A stretch of DNA of 39,041 bases from Lachnospiraceae bacterium (GTDB taxonomy: Bacteria > Bacillota > Clostridia > Lachnospirales > Lachnospiraceae): contig JAFZNO010000052.1 in the NCBI GenBank assembly GCA_017552985.1, positions 1 to 39,041 of the forward strand, in the 5' to 3' direction. The notes under the pieces were generated by a model. It ran no database searches, was not told the DNA's origin, and was given only the letters and a program-made list of their open reading frames with translations. This document shows, piece after piece, positions 19,469 to 27,502 of this stretch. The position numbers were made by a program, and so were the translations under genes. How positions within the stretch are numbered: position 1 is the first letter of the stretch; the number at the start of each line of letters is the position of its first letter.

Positions 19469-19813
19469 TCAATCTTCCTCCCCCCGCTCAGGTTGTTTTG
19501 CTGAAATGCTTTCATTTTTCTCCTTGTTCCGGTAGTACTTGATGCTCAGCGTGATCGCCACTCCAAAGGCAAAGGCGATCAGTGCCGTCAGCACGTAACT
19601 GCCTGCCTCTGCCGGCATCAGGAACGAGCCGTAGAGCGTCTCGCTTCCCGCTTTGCCGGCGCCGGTAAATACGCTCAACGTCACCAGAAGCACCAGCGCA
19701 AGACTGACCGTCGAAGCCGACAGGACGTATCTTACCCTTTGCTCATGTTTTTGTTTCATTCTTTTCCCTCGCCGCTTGATCTCCTCAAACGCCTCATCTT
19801 CTCTATATTTCAC
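19469..19813 (-). CDS. Small two-helix membrane protein B
   Basis: 114 aa from the GTG at 19813, chosen because GGAAGGAGG precedes it and because paralogs A and C align from the same GTGAAATAT; a GTG at 19873 would add 20 residues but has no matching support. Layout: charged cytoplasmic start (FEEIKRRGKRMKQKHEQRV), helix at about 31-50, outside loop with SETLYGSFLMPAEAG, helix at about 73-91, charged tail. The loop and second helix are identical or nearly so to protein A. Its stop lies two bases from the start of giant 1. Function unknown; the tight pairing with a giant surface protein, seen twice, is the main clue. Confidence 0.85.
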   Translation of the reverse strand: MKYREDEAFEEIKRRGKRMKQKHEQRVRYVLSASTVSLALVLLVTLSVFTGAGKAGSETLYGSFLMPAEAGSYVLTALIAFAFGVAITLSIKYYRNKEKNESISAKQPERGEED

Positions 19814-19925
19814 GGCAGTTTCCTCCTTCCGGCAATCCCCCTCGCTCAACAACCGTTTCACTTTCTCTATCACTTAATTGCATCAGTTCTCAAATTTACT
19901 CACGTAAATTTTTCAGTTTTTCGCA
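19814..19925 (-). promoter_or_regulatory. Conserved leader/promoter region of the small protein B - giant 1 - giant 2 unit
   Basis: The minus strand carries GTGAGTAAA (19903-19895) and TGCAATTA (19882-19875), 90 and 69 bases upstream of the GTG start, the same spacing as before protein A. It follows a terminator, so the unit must have its own promoter here. TTGAGA (or TGAGAAC in an ECF reading) upstream of TGCAATTA is a candidate -35. No -10 box can be fixed by eye. Confidence 0.5.
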
Positions 19926-19928
19926 AAC

Positions 19929-19967
19929 AAAAAAGAGAGGACTTGTCGCTTTACCAAGTCCTCTCTC
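19929..19967 (-). terminator. Rho-independent terminator after the sigma/PrsW block
   Basis: AGAGAGGACTTG (19934-19945) and CAAGTCCTCTCT (19955-19966) form a 12-bp stem with a 9-base loop. On the minus strand the stem is followed by six T. It ends the transcript of small protein C and separates the regulatory block from the surface-protein unit. Confidence 0.88.
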
Positions 19968-19987
19968 ATCTTTCCCGTATTTTTAGT

Positions 19988-20302
19988 CTACTCTTTCTTT
20001 TCTCCGCCATCCTTTATTCGGCCGTGGGTCACGGACAATGCCCCCAAAACGCCTACAAAAAAAGCAAGCAATGCCGTCAGAATATATCCTCCCGACTCAG
20101 CCGAAAGAAGAAATGCTCCATAGACCGTCTGCGTTCCCTCCGCGCTTGTCCCCGCGAACCTTCCCAACACGCCAAACAGCGCAATGGCAAGTATTGCGGT
20201 CGATCCATACAAAATGCGCCTCACCCGCTGTTCATGCCTTTTCCGGATTTTTGATCCGCGTTTTTTTATCTCTTCAAATCCTTCTTCTGCGTTATATTTC
20301 AC
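19988..20302 (-). CDS. Small two-helix membrane protein C, last gene of the sigma/PrsW block
   Basis: 104 aa with a GTG start (GTGAAATAT, AGGAGG upstream), overlapping the PrsW-like gene by four bases. It is a clear paralog of A and B: FEEIKKRG, KRHEQRVRRIL, a helix at about 31-50, YGAFLLSAESGGY in the loop, and a second helix at about 73-92. It differs from A and B far more than they differ from each other. Placed after an ECF sigma factor and a PrsW-type protease, it could be the membrane substrate or anti-sigma partner of that pair. However, its cytoplasmic N-terminus of about 30 residues is short for a known anti-sigma domain. That role is inference. Confidence 0.82.
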   Translation of the reverse strand: MKYNAEEGFEEIKKRGSKIRKRHEQRVRRILYGSTAILAIALFGVLGRFAGTSAEGTQTVYGAFLLSAESGGYILTALLAFFVGVLGALSVTHGRIKDGGEKKE

Positions 20303-20949
20303 GACGACGGCCTCCTTTCTTCCTTCTTTCCCAAATAATGATATGTCTGCGGATACAGGATCAGTGCGCCCAAAAGCGGTAATGCGTATCCTACGTACGT
20401 GGTGATCCCTGATTTTGATACTAATAAATTATACGTCGCATGGAACGTCATTGCAAGAGATAATGCTCCGATAATTCCGGAAACGGTAAAAACTTTATAT
20501 TGTTTCAAAAGATGAAGTCCTACGGACAGTGCCACCATGCTCACAAGATGCATGACGCCCACAACGGATCCCCTGATCAGGACGTAAGCAAGACTCTGCG
20601 CTCCCCTGGACAGAACGTAACAACAGTTTTCAAAGGTTGCAAAACCCGTGCCAATTCCAACTGCAACCAACAAGAGCTCCACGTCCTTCGGCTCAAAGAG
20701 CATCAGATAAAACAATACCGGCAAAAGTTTCATGATCTCCTCTATGATCGGCGAGAGAAAAATGGCCGTATCCTCTGCCCCCATGCCTGAGATCAGTTCA
20801 ATGTAACCGCCTACGTAAGCCGCCAAAAGACAAGCCGCCATGCCGGAGAGAAACGAAGCCACAAAACGTCTGGCACTGCCCTGCAGAAACATTAAGGCGA
20901 TCACAAGGGGCACCGTTATGCAAATCAAAACGTTTTCCGCGTAAATCAT
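20299..20949 (-). CDS. PrsW-family intramembrane protease
   Basis: 216 aa, about seven hydrophobic helices. The family motifs are present: EE at 70-71 (SPIIEEIMK), FATFEN with E107, a histidine at 134 (GVMHLVS) and FHATYN with H170. These are the expected metal-binding and catalytic positions of PrsW glutamic/metallo-type membrane proteases. Known relatives cut an anti-sigma factor (RsiW in Bacillus, RsiT in Clostridioides) to release an ECF sigma factor. The ECF sigma gene two genes upstream fits that role. It overlaps both neighbours by four bases. Length is close to the usual PrsW size. The substrate cannot be read from the sequence; the small proteins A, B and C are candidates. Confidence 0.85.
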   Translation of the reverse strand: MIYAENVLICITVPLVIALMFLQGSARRFVASFLSGMAACLLAAYVGGYIELISGMGAEDTAIFLSPIIEEIMKLLPVLFYLMLFEPKDVELLLVAVGIGTGFATFENCCYVLSRGAQSLAYVLIRGSVVGVMHLVSMVALSVGLHLLKQYKVFTVSGIIGALSLAMTFHATYNLLVSKSGITTYVGYALPLLGALILYPQTYHYLGKKEERRPSS

Positions 20950-21776
20950 GAGTTCTCCATCCCTTCTGCCGCACCGTCAGTCTCTCCTCGCAACCGTTTC
21001 ACGGCGATCCATTCGATCGGAATCGTCAACGTATTGATGGCAAGCGCAATGTTATAATAGATTTCATCGCTCATGTACGTCACGAGAAGCGTCCACAGGA
21101 ATACGGTTATCGAAAGATACAACGTCTTCTCGCCGTAACTCTTATCCCTTAACGACCTGTAATTCTTCCAAAGCAGCCATGCGGTAATTCCGTGCGCTAT
21201 CACGTAACTGCCCACGTTCATAACGTTCCACGCCGTTTCATTCTCAGTAATAAGCATTACCGTCTGCATGAGCAGGATCCCCACGCTCATAACCACTGCA
21301 AGCATTCTTTCTCCGTCCGTGTCCCACGCACGCACGTACTCCAGCCCTCTGACTAGCAGATACGCCAGATAGACGTAGGGCAATCCAAACAATATGTCCT
21401 GCACCCACTCACCTGACCACGCGATCCACAGTGCAATGCTGGCACTCATATACAGGATCGTAAAAAGAAACGCCCGCGGCATCCATTTTTTTCTCTTACC
21501 CGAAAGTGCCTCCAGCCCTGCAGACACAAGAAGAAGCATGGCGCACTCGGCAATCTCGTCCACCGTAAAGGGCATCCTCTCCTCTGGCCGGACGATACAA
21601 AAAATCAGGCAATAGAGATCACTCAAAAACAAACTCATCATGGCAAACGTAAAAAATGCCGGGAAGATGCCATTCCTACCCTTCTTCATAAGACCGGCGG
21701 TCGATATGACGATCGGAACCACAATGGCCGCCTGGAGGCTCAGCAAAAACGCCTCCATGATTGTTAAATATCCCAT
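20946..21776 (-). CDS. Polytopic membrane protein between the sigma factor and PrsW
   Basis: 276 aa with about eight predicted membrane helices and short loops; the C-terminal tail is charged. It starts inside the end of the sigma gene (13-base overlap) with GGAAGGGAC upstream, and its stop overlaps the PrsW start, so the three proteins are made in step. I do not recognise the family, and no catalytic motif stands out. As the only other membrane protein between sigma and protease, it may be a sensor or the sigma-binding partner, but nothing in the sequence proves it. Confidence 0.8.
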   Translation of the reverse strand: MGYLTIMEAFLLSLQAAIVVPIVISTAGLMKKGRNGIFPAFFTFAMMSLFLSDLYCLIFCIVRPEERMPFTVDEIAECAMLLLVSAGLEALSGKRKKWMPRAFLFTILYMSASIALWIAWSGEWVQDILFGLPYVYLAYLLVRGLEYVRAWDTDGERMLAVVMSVGILLMQTVMLITENETAWNVMNVGSYVIAHGITAWLLWKNYRSLRDKSYGEKTLYLSITVFLWTLLVTYMSDEIYYNIALAINTLTIPIEWIAVKRLRGETDGAAEGMENS

Positions 21777-22345
21777 GAATACTTTGTCCCTTCCAATTTT
21801 CCCTTCAGCGAAACCTTCGCCCTCGCCGAAAGGTTATAAACCTGTTTCTCCGATTTTTTCATGACCCGTCCGATTTCCGACGGCGTCATGTTTTCAAAAT
21901 AAGTCAGGTACAATACCTGCGCATAATCCGGATGCAATGACTGCATCACCTTCCAAAGCTTCGTGTTTCTTTCATCCGCCAGCATGGCCTGTTCCGGGCT
22001 GTTGCCAAAGGATCCCATCTCTGCCATGGGCTCCGCATCCTCCCAGATCTCGGAAGGAATTTCCCTGTGCCGTCTCAAGAACATTCTCGCCTGGTTTCTT
22101 GCCACGGCATACAGCCACGTCTTGAACTCCGCGTCCTTTCTGATGGAATAATGCGCGGTTCCGGAGGCAAGAAGCGCGAACGTGTCCATCATTAATTCCT
22201 CCGCATCCTCCGCGTCCCGGACGATGCCGTACAGAAAAAAGGTCAGACTATCCTTGTGCTTTAAAAATAGAGTCCGAAGGGCTTCCTCGTCCCCCTCCCT
22301 CAAAAAGCGGATATACAGTTGTCCGTCAGCTCCAGGCTTATCCAC
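21764..22345 (-). CDS. ECF-family RNA polymerase sigma factor
   Basis: 193 aa, GTG start with GGAGGAAG upstream. Region sigma-2 (about 12-93) has DAEDAEELMMDTF and FKTWLYAVARNQARMFLRR, which are core-binding and -10 recognition features. A short linker (about 94-125) is followed by region sigma-4 (about 130-186) with LHPDYAQVLYLTYFENMT and a helix-turn-helix ending KKSEKQVYNLSARAK. Length and layout are normal for an ECF sigma. The linked PrsW protease suggests release by membrane proteolysis. Likely targets are the neighbouring surface units, but no matching promoter could be confirmed by eye. Confidence 0.93.
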   Translation of the reverse strand: MDKPGADGQLYIRFLREGDEEALRTLFLKHKDSLTFFLYGIVRDAEDAEELMMDTFALLASGTAHYSIRKDAEFKTWLYAVARNQARMFLRRHREIPSEIWEDAEPMAEMGSFGNSPEQAMLADERNTKLWKVMQSLHPDYAQVLYLTYFENMTPSEIGRVMKKSEKQVYNLSARAKVSLKGKLEGTKYSWDI

Positions 22346-22364
22346 GCCTTACTTCCTCCCTGCA

Positions 22365-22529
22365 TCATACGTACTGGTCATGCTTTTTCTTATCGTGATA
22401 TTTCTCCAATATCGGCGCGATCACGTTCACGATCAGTTTCATGTCCAAGTTAAAGAAATAAATACAAAACAATAGCAGAAACAATGCCGCGATCACGGCC
22501 AAAATAATCAAAATAACGTGTAAGACCAT
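22365..22529 (-). CDS. 54-aa single-helix membrane peptide upstream of the sigma factor
   Basis: Start ATG at 22529 (VLHVILIILAVIAALFLLL follows), supported by AGAAGGAGGGG nine bases upstream. A longer reading from 22556 lacks a site. One membrane helix (about 2-25) is followed by a hydrophobic stretch and a charged tail (EKYHDKKKHDQ). It ends 19 bases before the sigma start and is probably cotranscribed with it. No family recognised. It could be a small membrane regulator of the block or an unrelated micropeptide. Confidence 0.6.
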   Translation of the reverse strand: MVLHVILIILAVIAALFLLLFCIYFFNLDMKLIVNVIAPILEKYHDKKKHDQYV

Positions 22530-22660
22530 CGTGGGCCCCTCCTTCTGCGTGCTCAAATCTGTAACGTGTTTTCAGAAGGCATCTTCCCACGCTGTCCGAA
22601 GGCATCCCCCGCTTCGCGGTGCCTCCTTCGGACTTAAATTCGCGTGGGCCCCTCCTTCTG
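22530..22660. repeat. Intergenic region with an 18-bp direct repeat and a hairpin
   Basis: CGTGGGCCCCTCCTTCTG occurs at 22530-22547 and 22643-22660. On the minus strand each copy is an AGAAGGAGGGG ribosome site, but only the left copy is followed by an ATG. Between them GTCCGAAGG (22594-22602) pairs with CCTTCGGAC (22625-22633), with an inner CCGC-TTC-GCGG hairpin. There is no T run after it on the minus strand, so it is not a typical terminator. It may be an RNA-stability element or the remains of a duplicated gene start. Confidence 0.6.
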
Positions 22661-22661
22661 A

Positions 22662-24242
22662 CTACCAAGCTTCGTTGTCGGGCAGTTCCTCAAGCGTCGG
22701 ATCCAGCGGCTCCTCGCGCATGACCGTCCTCATAAACTGATTGAACTGGTCACGGACCGCCTGGCGGGAATAAATGCGGGGATCACAAAGATCATGCGAA
22801 ACCCAGACGAGCTTGATGCCGCGCTCCCTTGCCTGCTCCTCGAACTGTCCGTGCATGCCCGTGAGTGCCTTACATCCCATGTGTTCCCACAGCATGACCA
22901 TGTCCGCGTTCATGCGCTCCACGTACTCCCAGAGCTGGTCTACCAGTACCTGATAGCCGCCGTGGGTGTGGTTTCTCATGATCATGTTCTCGGAGAGATA
23001 TGCCATGTCGTAGTATGCCCGCTCCCGGTTCTCCGGCGTGTCCTCCTCGGCGATCTCCTTCTCGATCACCATGGAGAGCATGTCCGTCAGCGGCACGACG
23101 CCCCAACACCTCACCATCCAGTAGAGCATGTCGATCACGTACTGTGGCTGCACGCCCCAGACAATGCATCTGTGGCGGTATTCCGAAGCCATCATGGTCT
23201 TGTTTTCATAGCCCTTGTGGACAAGGTCCATGATCTTCTTGTCGATGAGGGGAAATTCCGCGCTTCGTCCGCAGTTCCCCATGTAGTTCGTGTTATTGTA
23301 CAGCGAAAATACCGCGCCAAAGAACTGCGGATACGGCGTGGAGTTCACGTCCAGCCACTCGAGACGGTTGCGCGTTGTCAGGTTTACCCGCTTTGCCGCC
23401 GCAAAATAAGCTTTCCAATCCCACTTTTCGCCAGTCTTTTCTTCGATAAAGGCAATCGCCCGCTTGACCTCTTCCGCCGCGTATTTCTGGGTGTCTTCGC
23501 TGCGATGCCTTAGGGGTGACGCCATTTGGTACGTCGGTATCCCATATTGCTTTTCCAAACGCTTTGCAATAATGCCGTTCCCCAGCATGGAACCGTCACA
23601 GGTCGTATTCACCTGCACGGCACACTTTCCCGCCACGACAAAGTCATCCTCGATCGAGACGCCGGCCTCCACCTCCGGCATGGGGCATACGTCCCCGGGA
23701 ATGCCAAAGGCCTGCGCCACGTCAATGTAATGAACGTCTGAATTCTGATTGATCAGGTTCGCCGCAAAGAGCGTCGGGATCTCGCGCTGCAGGGCGATCA
23801 GGTTGGGAAAGCCCATGAGATATGAGGTCATGGCGTTCTCATCCACGAGCACGCACTTGTCAGAAAACTTCTTGTCATTTCCGCAGCGTCTGTCCGCGCG
23901 GAGACACTGCTTGACGATCCCCGCCACCTCATAGGACACGTAGCCCATGCCGATATGAGTGATTCGAAGGATCTCGTCCCTCTGTCCGATGGTGAACTTG
24001 TCGATCATGTGAGGCACCGCGAGGAAGTTCACCATCCACCGGTACCGGAAAAGGCCCTTTAGGAACCCTCGCCCCATGGATACGCCCATCATGATCTTCC
24101 ACGTGGCGAGCCATTGTCCGAAATCATACATGGTATCCTTGAAGCCGCGCCATTCCCGGCGCTTACGGACCTTCCCCGCGTTATACAGCACGCCAAGCTT
24201 CTGATCGCCTGGCAGGTTTTTTTCATTTTTGACCGTTTCCAT
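22662..24242 (-). CDS. 2-hydroxyacyl-CoA dehydratase-type (D-component / HgdB-like) iron-sulfur protein, 526 aa
   Basis: I start at the ATG at 24242 (AAGGGAA upstream); a TTG just before it is less likely. The protein has the layout of the HgdB/FldB/FldC superfamily: a cysteine-bearing N-terminal part (CLRADRRCG), a middle with TTCDGSMLGNG, and a C-terminal part with LWEHMGCKAL and LVWVSHDLCDPR, the region that normally supplies cluster ligands. It has no signal peptide, so it is cytosolic. Family members remove water from 2-hydroxyacyl-CoAs after one-electron activation by an ATP-driven activator; related double-cubane proteins do other reductions. The substrate is not readable. It lies 22 bases after the GGDEF gene and likely shares its transcript. 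A matching activator is at 33126-33917. Confidence 0.8.
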   Translation of the reverse strand: METVKNEKNLPGDQKLGVLYNAGKVRKRREWRGFKDTMYDFGQWLATWKIMMGVSMGRGFLKGLFRYRWMVNFLAVPHMIDKFTIGQRDEILRITHIGMGYVSYEVAGIVKQCLRADRRCGNDKKFSDKCVLVDENAMTSYLMGFPNLIALQREIPTLFAANLINQNSDVHYIDVAQAFGIPGDVCPMPEVEAGVSIEDDFVVAGKCAVQVNTTCDGSMLGNGIIAKRLEKQYGIPTYQMASPLRHRSEDTQKYAAEEVKRAIAFIEEKTGEKWDWKAYFAAAKRVNLTTRNRLEWLDVNSTPYPQFFGAVFSLYNNTNYMGNCGRSAEFPLIDKKIMDLVHKGYENKTMMASEYRHRCIVWGVQPQYVIDMLYWMVRCWGVVPLTDMLSMVIEKEIAEEDTPENRERAYYDMAYLSENMIMRNHTHGGYQVLVDQLWEYVERMNADMVMLWEHMGCKALTGMHGQFEEQARERGIKLVWVSHDLCDPRIYSRQAVRDQFNQFMRTVMREEPLDPTLEELPDNEAW

Positions 24243-24264
24243 CAAAATTCCCTTTCAAGTTACC

Positions 24265-26202
24265 CTATACGCTTCTGTGGCGCCTGTTTCTCACCTTATA
24301 GCGGTACATTCTTTCGTCCGCCTCGCTGAGCGCATTGTCAAGGCTGACCTGCCTGCAGTTCTCAAAGACGGCGCAGCCTATGCTGGCTGATACGTTATAG
24401 GGTTTATTTAAGATCTCGGAACGCTTTGAGATCTCTGCCGTAAAGGCTCTTGCGCGCGCGGCTTCCTCTTCGCGGGAATACTGCCCGATGCCCACGAGGA
24501 AAAACTCGTCTCCGCCACTCCTTACGCAGATTTCCCGCTCCTTCGCCACCGCAAACAAGGCGGCGCAGACCGTCTTGATACCCAGGTCTCCCTCCCCGTG
24601 ACCAAAGGTATCATTGACGTATTTCAATCCATCCATGTCAATGACGCTTACAAACAAGGCATCGTCTTCCCGCGAAGCTGCAAGCATCTCCCGGTATTTC
24701 TCGTACATGCCCCTGCGGTTGTAAGCTCCCGTCATTTCATCCCGGACGGACAGCGTTTGCAGACGCTCCTTCGAGCGCGTCATCTCAAGGGCATTATTGA
24801 TGTATCGCAGCCAATTCCGGTAAACCACGTTCGGCACTTTGTGCTTTTGAAGCGTCCTCTGCAAAACGGCATAGCCGAGCAGAACGCCGTCAAAATGCAC
24901 CGGGGAAAAATAAAAGGCACTGGCCTCCCCGCGATCCTGACCAAGCTTGGGGATCATCTCAGAAGTCTTAAAGGAGATCGCTTCTCCTTCCCCGTAATAG
25001 CTCTCCTCGCCAACCTGGGTGCTGGCAACGTAGATCCGCATGTTTTCGGGATAACCCTCATACCTCTCGTCATCCATGTCCAGCCAGTTTTCTTTCAGGC
25101 AAAGATAAAAATTCTGATATGGCTTCAGCAAATCCGCATAGTTAAAAATGTTTTTTACACACTCCTCTGCAGTCTTGGAGGCCGTAAACCCTTCCAGCGC
25201 ATAGCTTTCCATCAACGCGCCGACACTCACCTGCTCCGCGTAATCCTCATCCGCATGGTTGTAGGAGCTGACGTACAGTGAATTCCGGAACGTCCGCATG
25301 GCGTAAACCGGATCCGTCTGACAGCCGCAGCTCGCTCCGGGACGGAATTGCATCTTTGCGTTTTTTTCAACGGGGAGTAATTCCGCGCCTGGCTCCATCT
25401 TGCTCCTGACGTAATCCACCGCATCCGCGCCCATGGCCACGTCGCCGGGATCAAAGGAAGTCAGCGTTATTGGGTTGATCGCGCCTTCGTCCGTGGAATC
25501 AAATCCCATGACCACGATATCCTCGGGAACCTTGACGTCATGTTTGCTCAAACGATCCATCAGGCCGATCGCCATGCAGTCGCTCGCGCAAAGGATCGCG
25601 TCCGGGCGGGAGATCTCCCCGTTTACGATCTTCCTCGCCAGGGCATCGCCGCTAAAATACCAGAAATCCCCATAGATAACGTGTTCCGGAAGAACGCTCA
25701 GCCCGTGCTTTTCTATCTCATCCATGAAGATGGACAATCTCTCCTCTGAAACGGGATTGCCCTGGTGTCCCGTCAGTATGCAGAGCTTCTTTCTTCCATG
25801 AACCTCTATCACGTGTCTGCACATCTCCCGAAGGGATGCCTCATTGTCGTTTTCGATCAGCTTTGTTCCCTCTATGGGGATCTCCAGGGAGCAGACCGGG
25901 AGGTCAGGATATTGGGACAGCCGCTTCATCAGACGCTTTAACACCAGATCCCCGGGATCTCCAGTGACCGTGGAATAATCCAGGATCACGCCGTCAAGCT
26001 CATCTAAATTGGCCATCTCGTAAATATTTGACTCACCGCGGACGTAATTCTCATGCGGAAAGGACAGATGCGTGCTAGATGAGAATACGCACAGGTCATA
26101 ATCATATTTATGGCATTGCCTCGTGATGCCTTCCACAATCCTTCTGACGTGCACCATCTCCGGAAACGCTACAAATAGCCCGATTCTTTTTCGTCTACTC
26201 AT
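24265..26202 (-). CDS. Cytosolic periplasmic-binding-protein-like sensor fused to GGDEF diguanylate cyclase
   Basis: 645 aa, ATG with AAAGGAGG upstream. Residues about 1-290 look like the sugar-binding core of LacI/GalR regulators (RIGLFVAFPEMVHVRRIVEG, DAILCASDCMAIGLMDRL, EDIVVMGFDSTDEG). There is no DNA-binding helix-turn-helix in front and no signal peptide. A middle region (about 310-470) may be a GAF-like sensor. The C-terminal GGDEF domain has an intact RSGGDEF motif and VSVIDMDGLKYVNDTFGH, so it should make cyclic di-GMP from two GTP. The usual RxxD inhibition site is not conserved (KERE at that place). It likely links a cytoplasmic ligand to cyclic di-GMP. It sits between the two dehydratase-type genes. 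Confidence 0.88.
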   Translation of the reverse strand: MSRRKRIGLFVAFPEMVHVRRIVEGITRQCHKYDYDLCVFSSSTHLSFPHENYVRGESNIYEMANLDELDGVILDYSTVTGDPGDLVLKRLMKRLSQYPDLPVCSLEIPIEGTKLIENDNEASLREMCRHVIEVHGRKKLCILTGHQGNPVSEERLSIFMDEIEKHGLSVLPEHVIYGDFWYFSGDALARKIVNGEISRPDAILCASDCMAIGLMDRLSKHDVKVPEDIVVMGFDSTDEGAINPITLTSFDPGDVAMGADAVDYVRSKMEPGAELLPVEKNAKMQFRPGASCGCQTDPVYAMRTFRNSLYVSSYNHADEDYAEQVSVGALMESYALEGFTASKTAEECVKNIFNYADLLKPYQNFYLCLKENWLDMDDERYEGYPENMRIYVASTQVGEESYYGEGEAISFKTSEMIPKLGQDRGEASAFYFSPVHFDGVLLGYAVLQRTLQKHKVPNVVYRNWLRYINNALEMTRSKERLQTLSVRDEMTGAYNRRGMYEKYREMLAASREDDALFVSVIDMDGLKYVNDTFGHGEGDLGIKTVCAALFAVAKEREICVRSGGDEFFLVGIGQYSREEEAARARAFTAEISKRSEILNKPYNVSASIGCAVFENCRQVSLDNALSEADERMYRYKVRNRRHRSV

Positions 26203-26236
26203 GGCAAGTCCTCCTTTCCTTCAACCCATTCCCACG

Positions 26237-27472
26237 TCACGTTCCGGCTTCGTCTTTTTTGTATTGTCTGTTGCGGAGTATGATCATCGCCAACAATACC
26301 AAGTATGCAAAAACCATGCAAGTGCACGCATAGGTCACGGCACCCGTCATAACGTAAGACTTTCCTTCAACAATTTCTTCTCCTTGGCTGAGAAGAATCT
26401 TTTTTATGCCGTCCTCCAGCATTGTGTCATTGCAAAACGGCGTATTTTCGGCATAGACCGCCAGGCACGAATTTTCCTCCGGGAACCAGACCATCACCGC
26501 GACCCCGGTCTTACTCCTTAACTTTCGCACGTACGCCTCTCTTCCATAAGCTTCCGTGAGCGTGAAATTCTTTTCCAGCAAAAAGTCTTTGGACTCTTTC
26601 GAAACCGGATGCTCCGACTCCCTGCAGAACATTCCAAGATACGTGAGCATGCCTGCGGCGGAGTTATTCTTTGGGAGCAGATATTTGTAATACTGACTAT
26701 TCCCGGTAAGGTCTTCCTCCAGGTAATCTTCATAGGATTTCCCTGAAGTCTGCTCAATGAGTGTTTTCGCCGCTTCCATGGTATCCGGCCTCTCCCGCTT
26801 TTCCAGGAGCCCGCCGTCGAACAATTTCATGATTGCCAGTTCAGACGCCAGTTGATCCATGATTTCTTTATTGCAGGGATAATTTCCCGTCTCGACAGTC
26901 ACAATCCCATCACCATAAAAACTATAGATCGTACCTTTTTCGGTCCCGCAAAACGTGGCATTTTTTACCTGCGCCGAATAAAAGAAATGGGTGAGCGCGT
27001 CGTCAATCTTTTCCAGTGGCGCGGCTTCTTCCTCCCTTATCTTTTTCGCGTAAAGCTTTTTTAGCTCGTAATAAGGAGATAAGCTATAGCTGACTCCGGG
27101 AAACGTCTTTTCCTTTTTTCCGTTTTGATACTTTAAGGTGACCGTTTCATAGACCACGTCGGCACCCTTCATCTGCCTCGCCTTTTCAAAGCGCTCAGGG
27201 TTTATGCGCGTACAGATCTCATACTCTTCTTTTGTCAATTCGAATCTTTTTTCATCACCTGTTTGATGCTCTTCGTAGACAAGATAATACTTCTTTCCGT
27301 CCCCGTATACCCGGAGGTCTGCGTCCGTATTGCCCGAAAAACCGCCGGAAAAATGGACGTTGATCTCATCAGGAAATACGTGAAATCTCCCGCTTTTGAC
27401 AAAAAGCCACCCGCCAATGACGGAAAAAACGGCAACCATAATGATCAGCAGAATTAACCTAGTTTTTCTCAT
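26237..27472 (-). CDS. Two-anchor membrane protein, possibly with a degenerate beta-lactamase-like fold
   Basis: 411 aa. An N-terminal membrane helix (about 5-25) and a C-terminal one (about 375-400) enclose a ~350-residue outside domain. Parts of it recall serine beta-lactamase-like hydrolases: LIEQTSGKSYEDYLEEDL resembles the common TGKSYEDYL segment, and NSAAGMLTYLGMF resembles the AAGLxST-D- motif. I see no SxxK catalytic motif, so it would be inactive. Several cysteines (FCGTE, YPCNKE, MFCRES, FCNDT) may form disulfides. The start is weakly supported: GGGGGAG lies about 12 bases upstream. It lies between a dehydratase-type gene (30 bases upstream) and the GGDEF gene (34 bases downstream). 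Confidence 0.7.
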   Translation of the reverse strand: MRKTRLILLIIMVAVFSVIGGWLFVKSGRFHVFPDEINVHFSGGFSGNTDADLRVYGDGKKYYLVYEEHQTGDEKRFELTKEEYEICTRINPERFEKARQMKGADVVYETVTLKYQNGKKEKTFPGVSYSLSPYYELKKLYAKKIREEEAAPLEKIDDALTHFFYSAQVKNATFCGTEKGTIYSFYGDGIVTVETGNYPCNKEIMDQLASELAIMKLFDGGLLEKRERPDTMEAAKTLIEQTSGKSYEDYLEEDLTGNSQYYKYLLPKNNSAAGMLTYLGMFCRESEHPVSKESKDFLLEKNFTLTEAYGREAYVRKLRSKTGVAVMVWFPEENSCLAVYAENTPFCNDTMLEDGIKKILLSQGEEIVEGKSYVMTGAVTYACTCMVFAYLVLLAMIILRNRQYKKDEAGT

Positions 27473-27502
27473 CCCCCTCAGCGCTCCCCCATTAGCTGAA
27501 TC

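Noticed and set aside
1-20000. Apparent excess of the word ACGT in the surface genes
   Set aside because: Likely a result of heavy Thr/Val/Tyr/Asp use (ACG, TAC-GT, GAC-GT); a quick look at the ordinary genes on the right shows little excess. A Markov-corrected count would be needed.
22594-22633. Hairpin taken as the terminator of the dehydratase-type gene
   Set aside because: No T run follows on the minus strand, so it is listed only as a structured repeat region.
22450-22668. 72-codon minus-strand frame across the intergenic hairpin
   Set aside because: It overlaps the better-supported 54-aa gene, starts in the previous gene, and has no ribosome site or recognisable feature.
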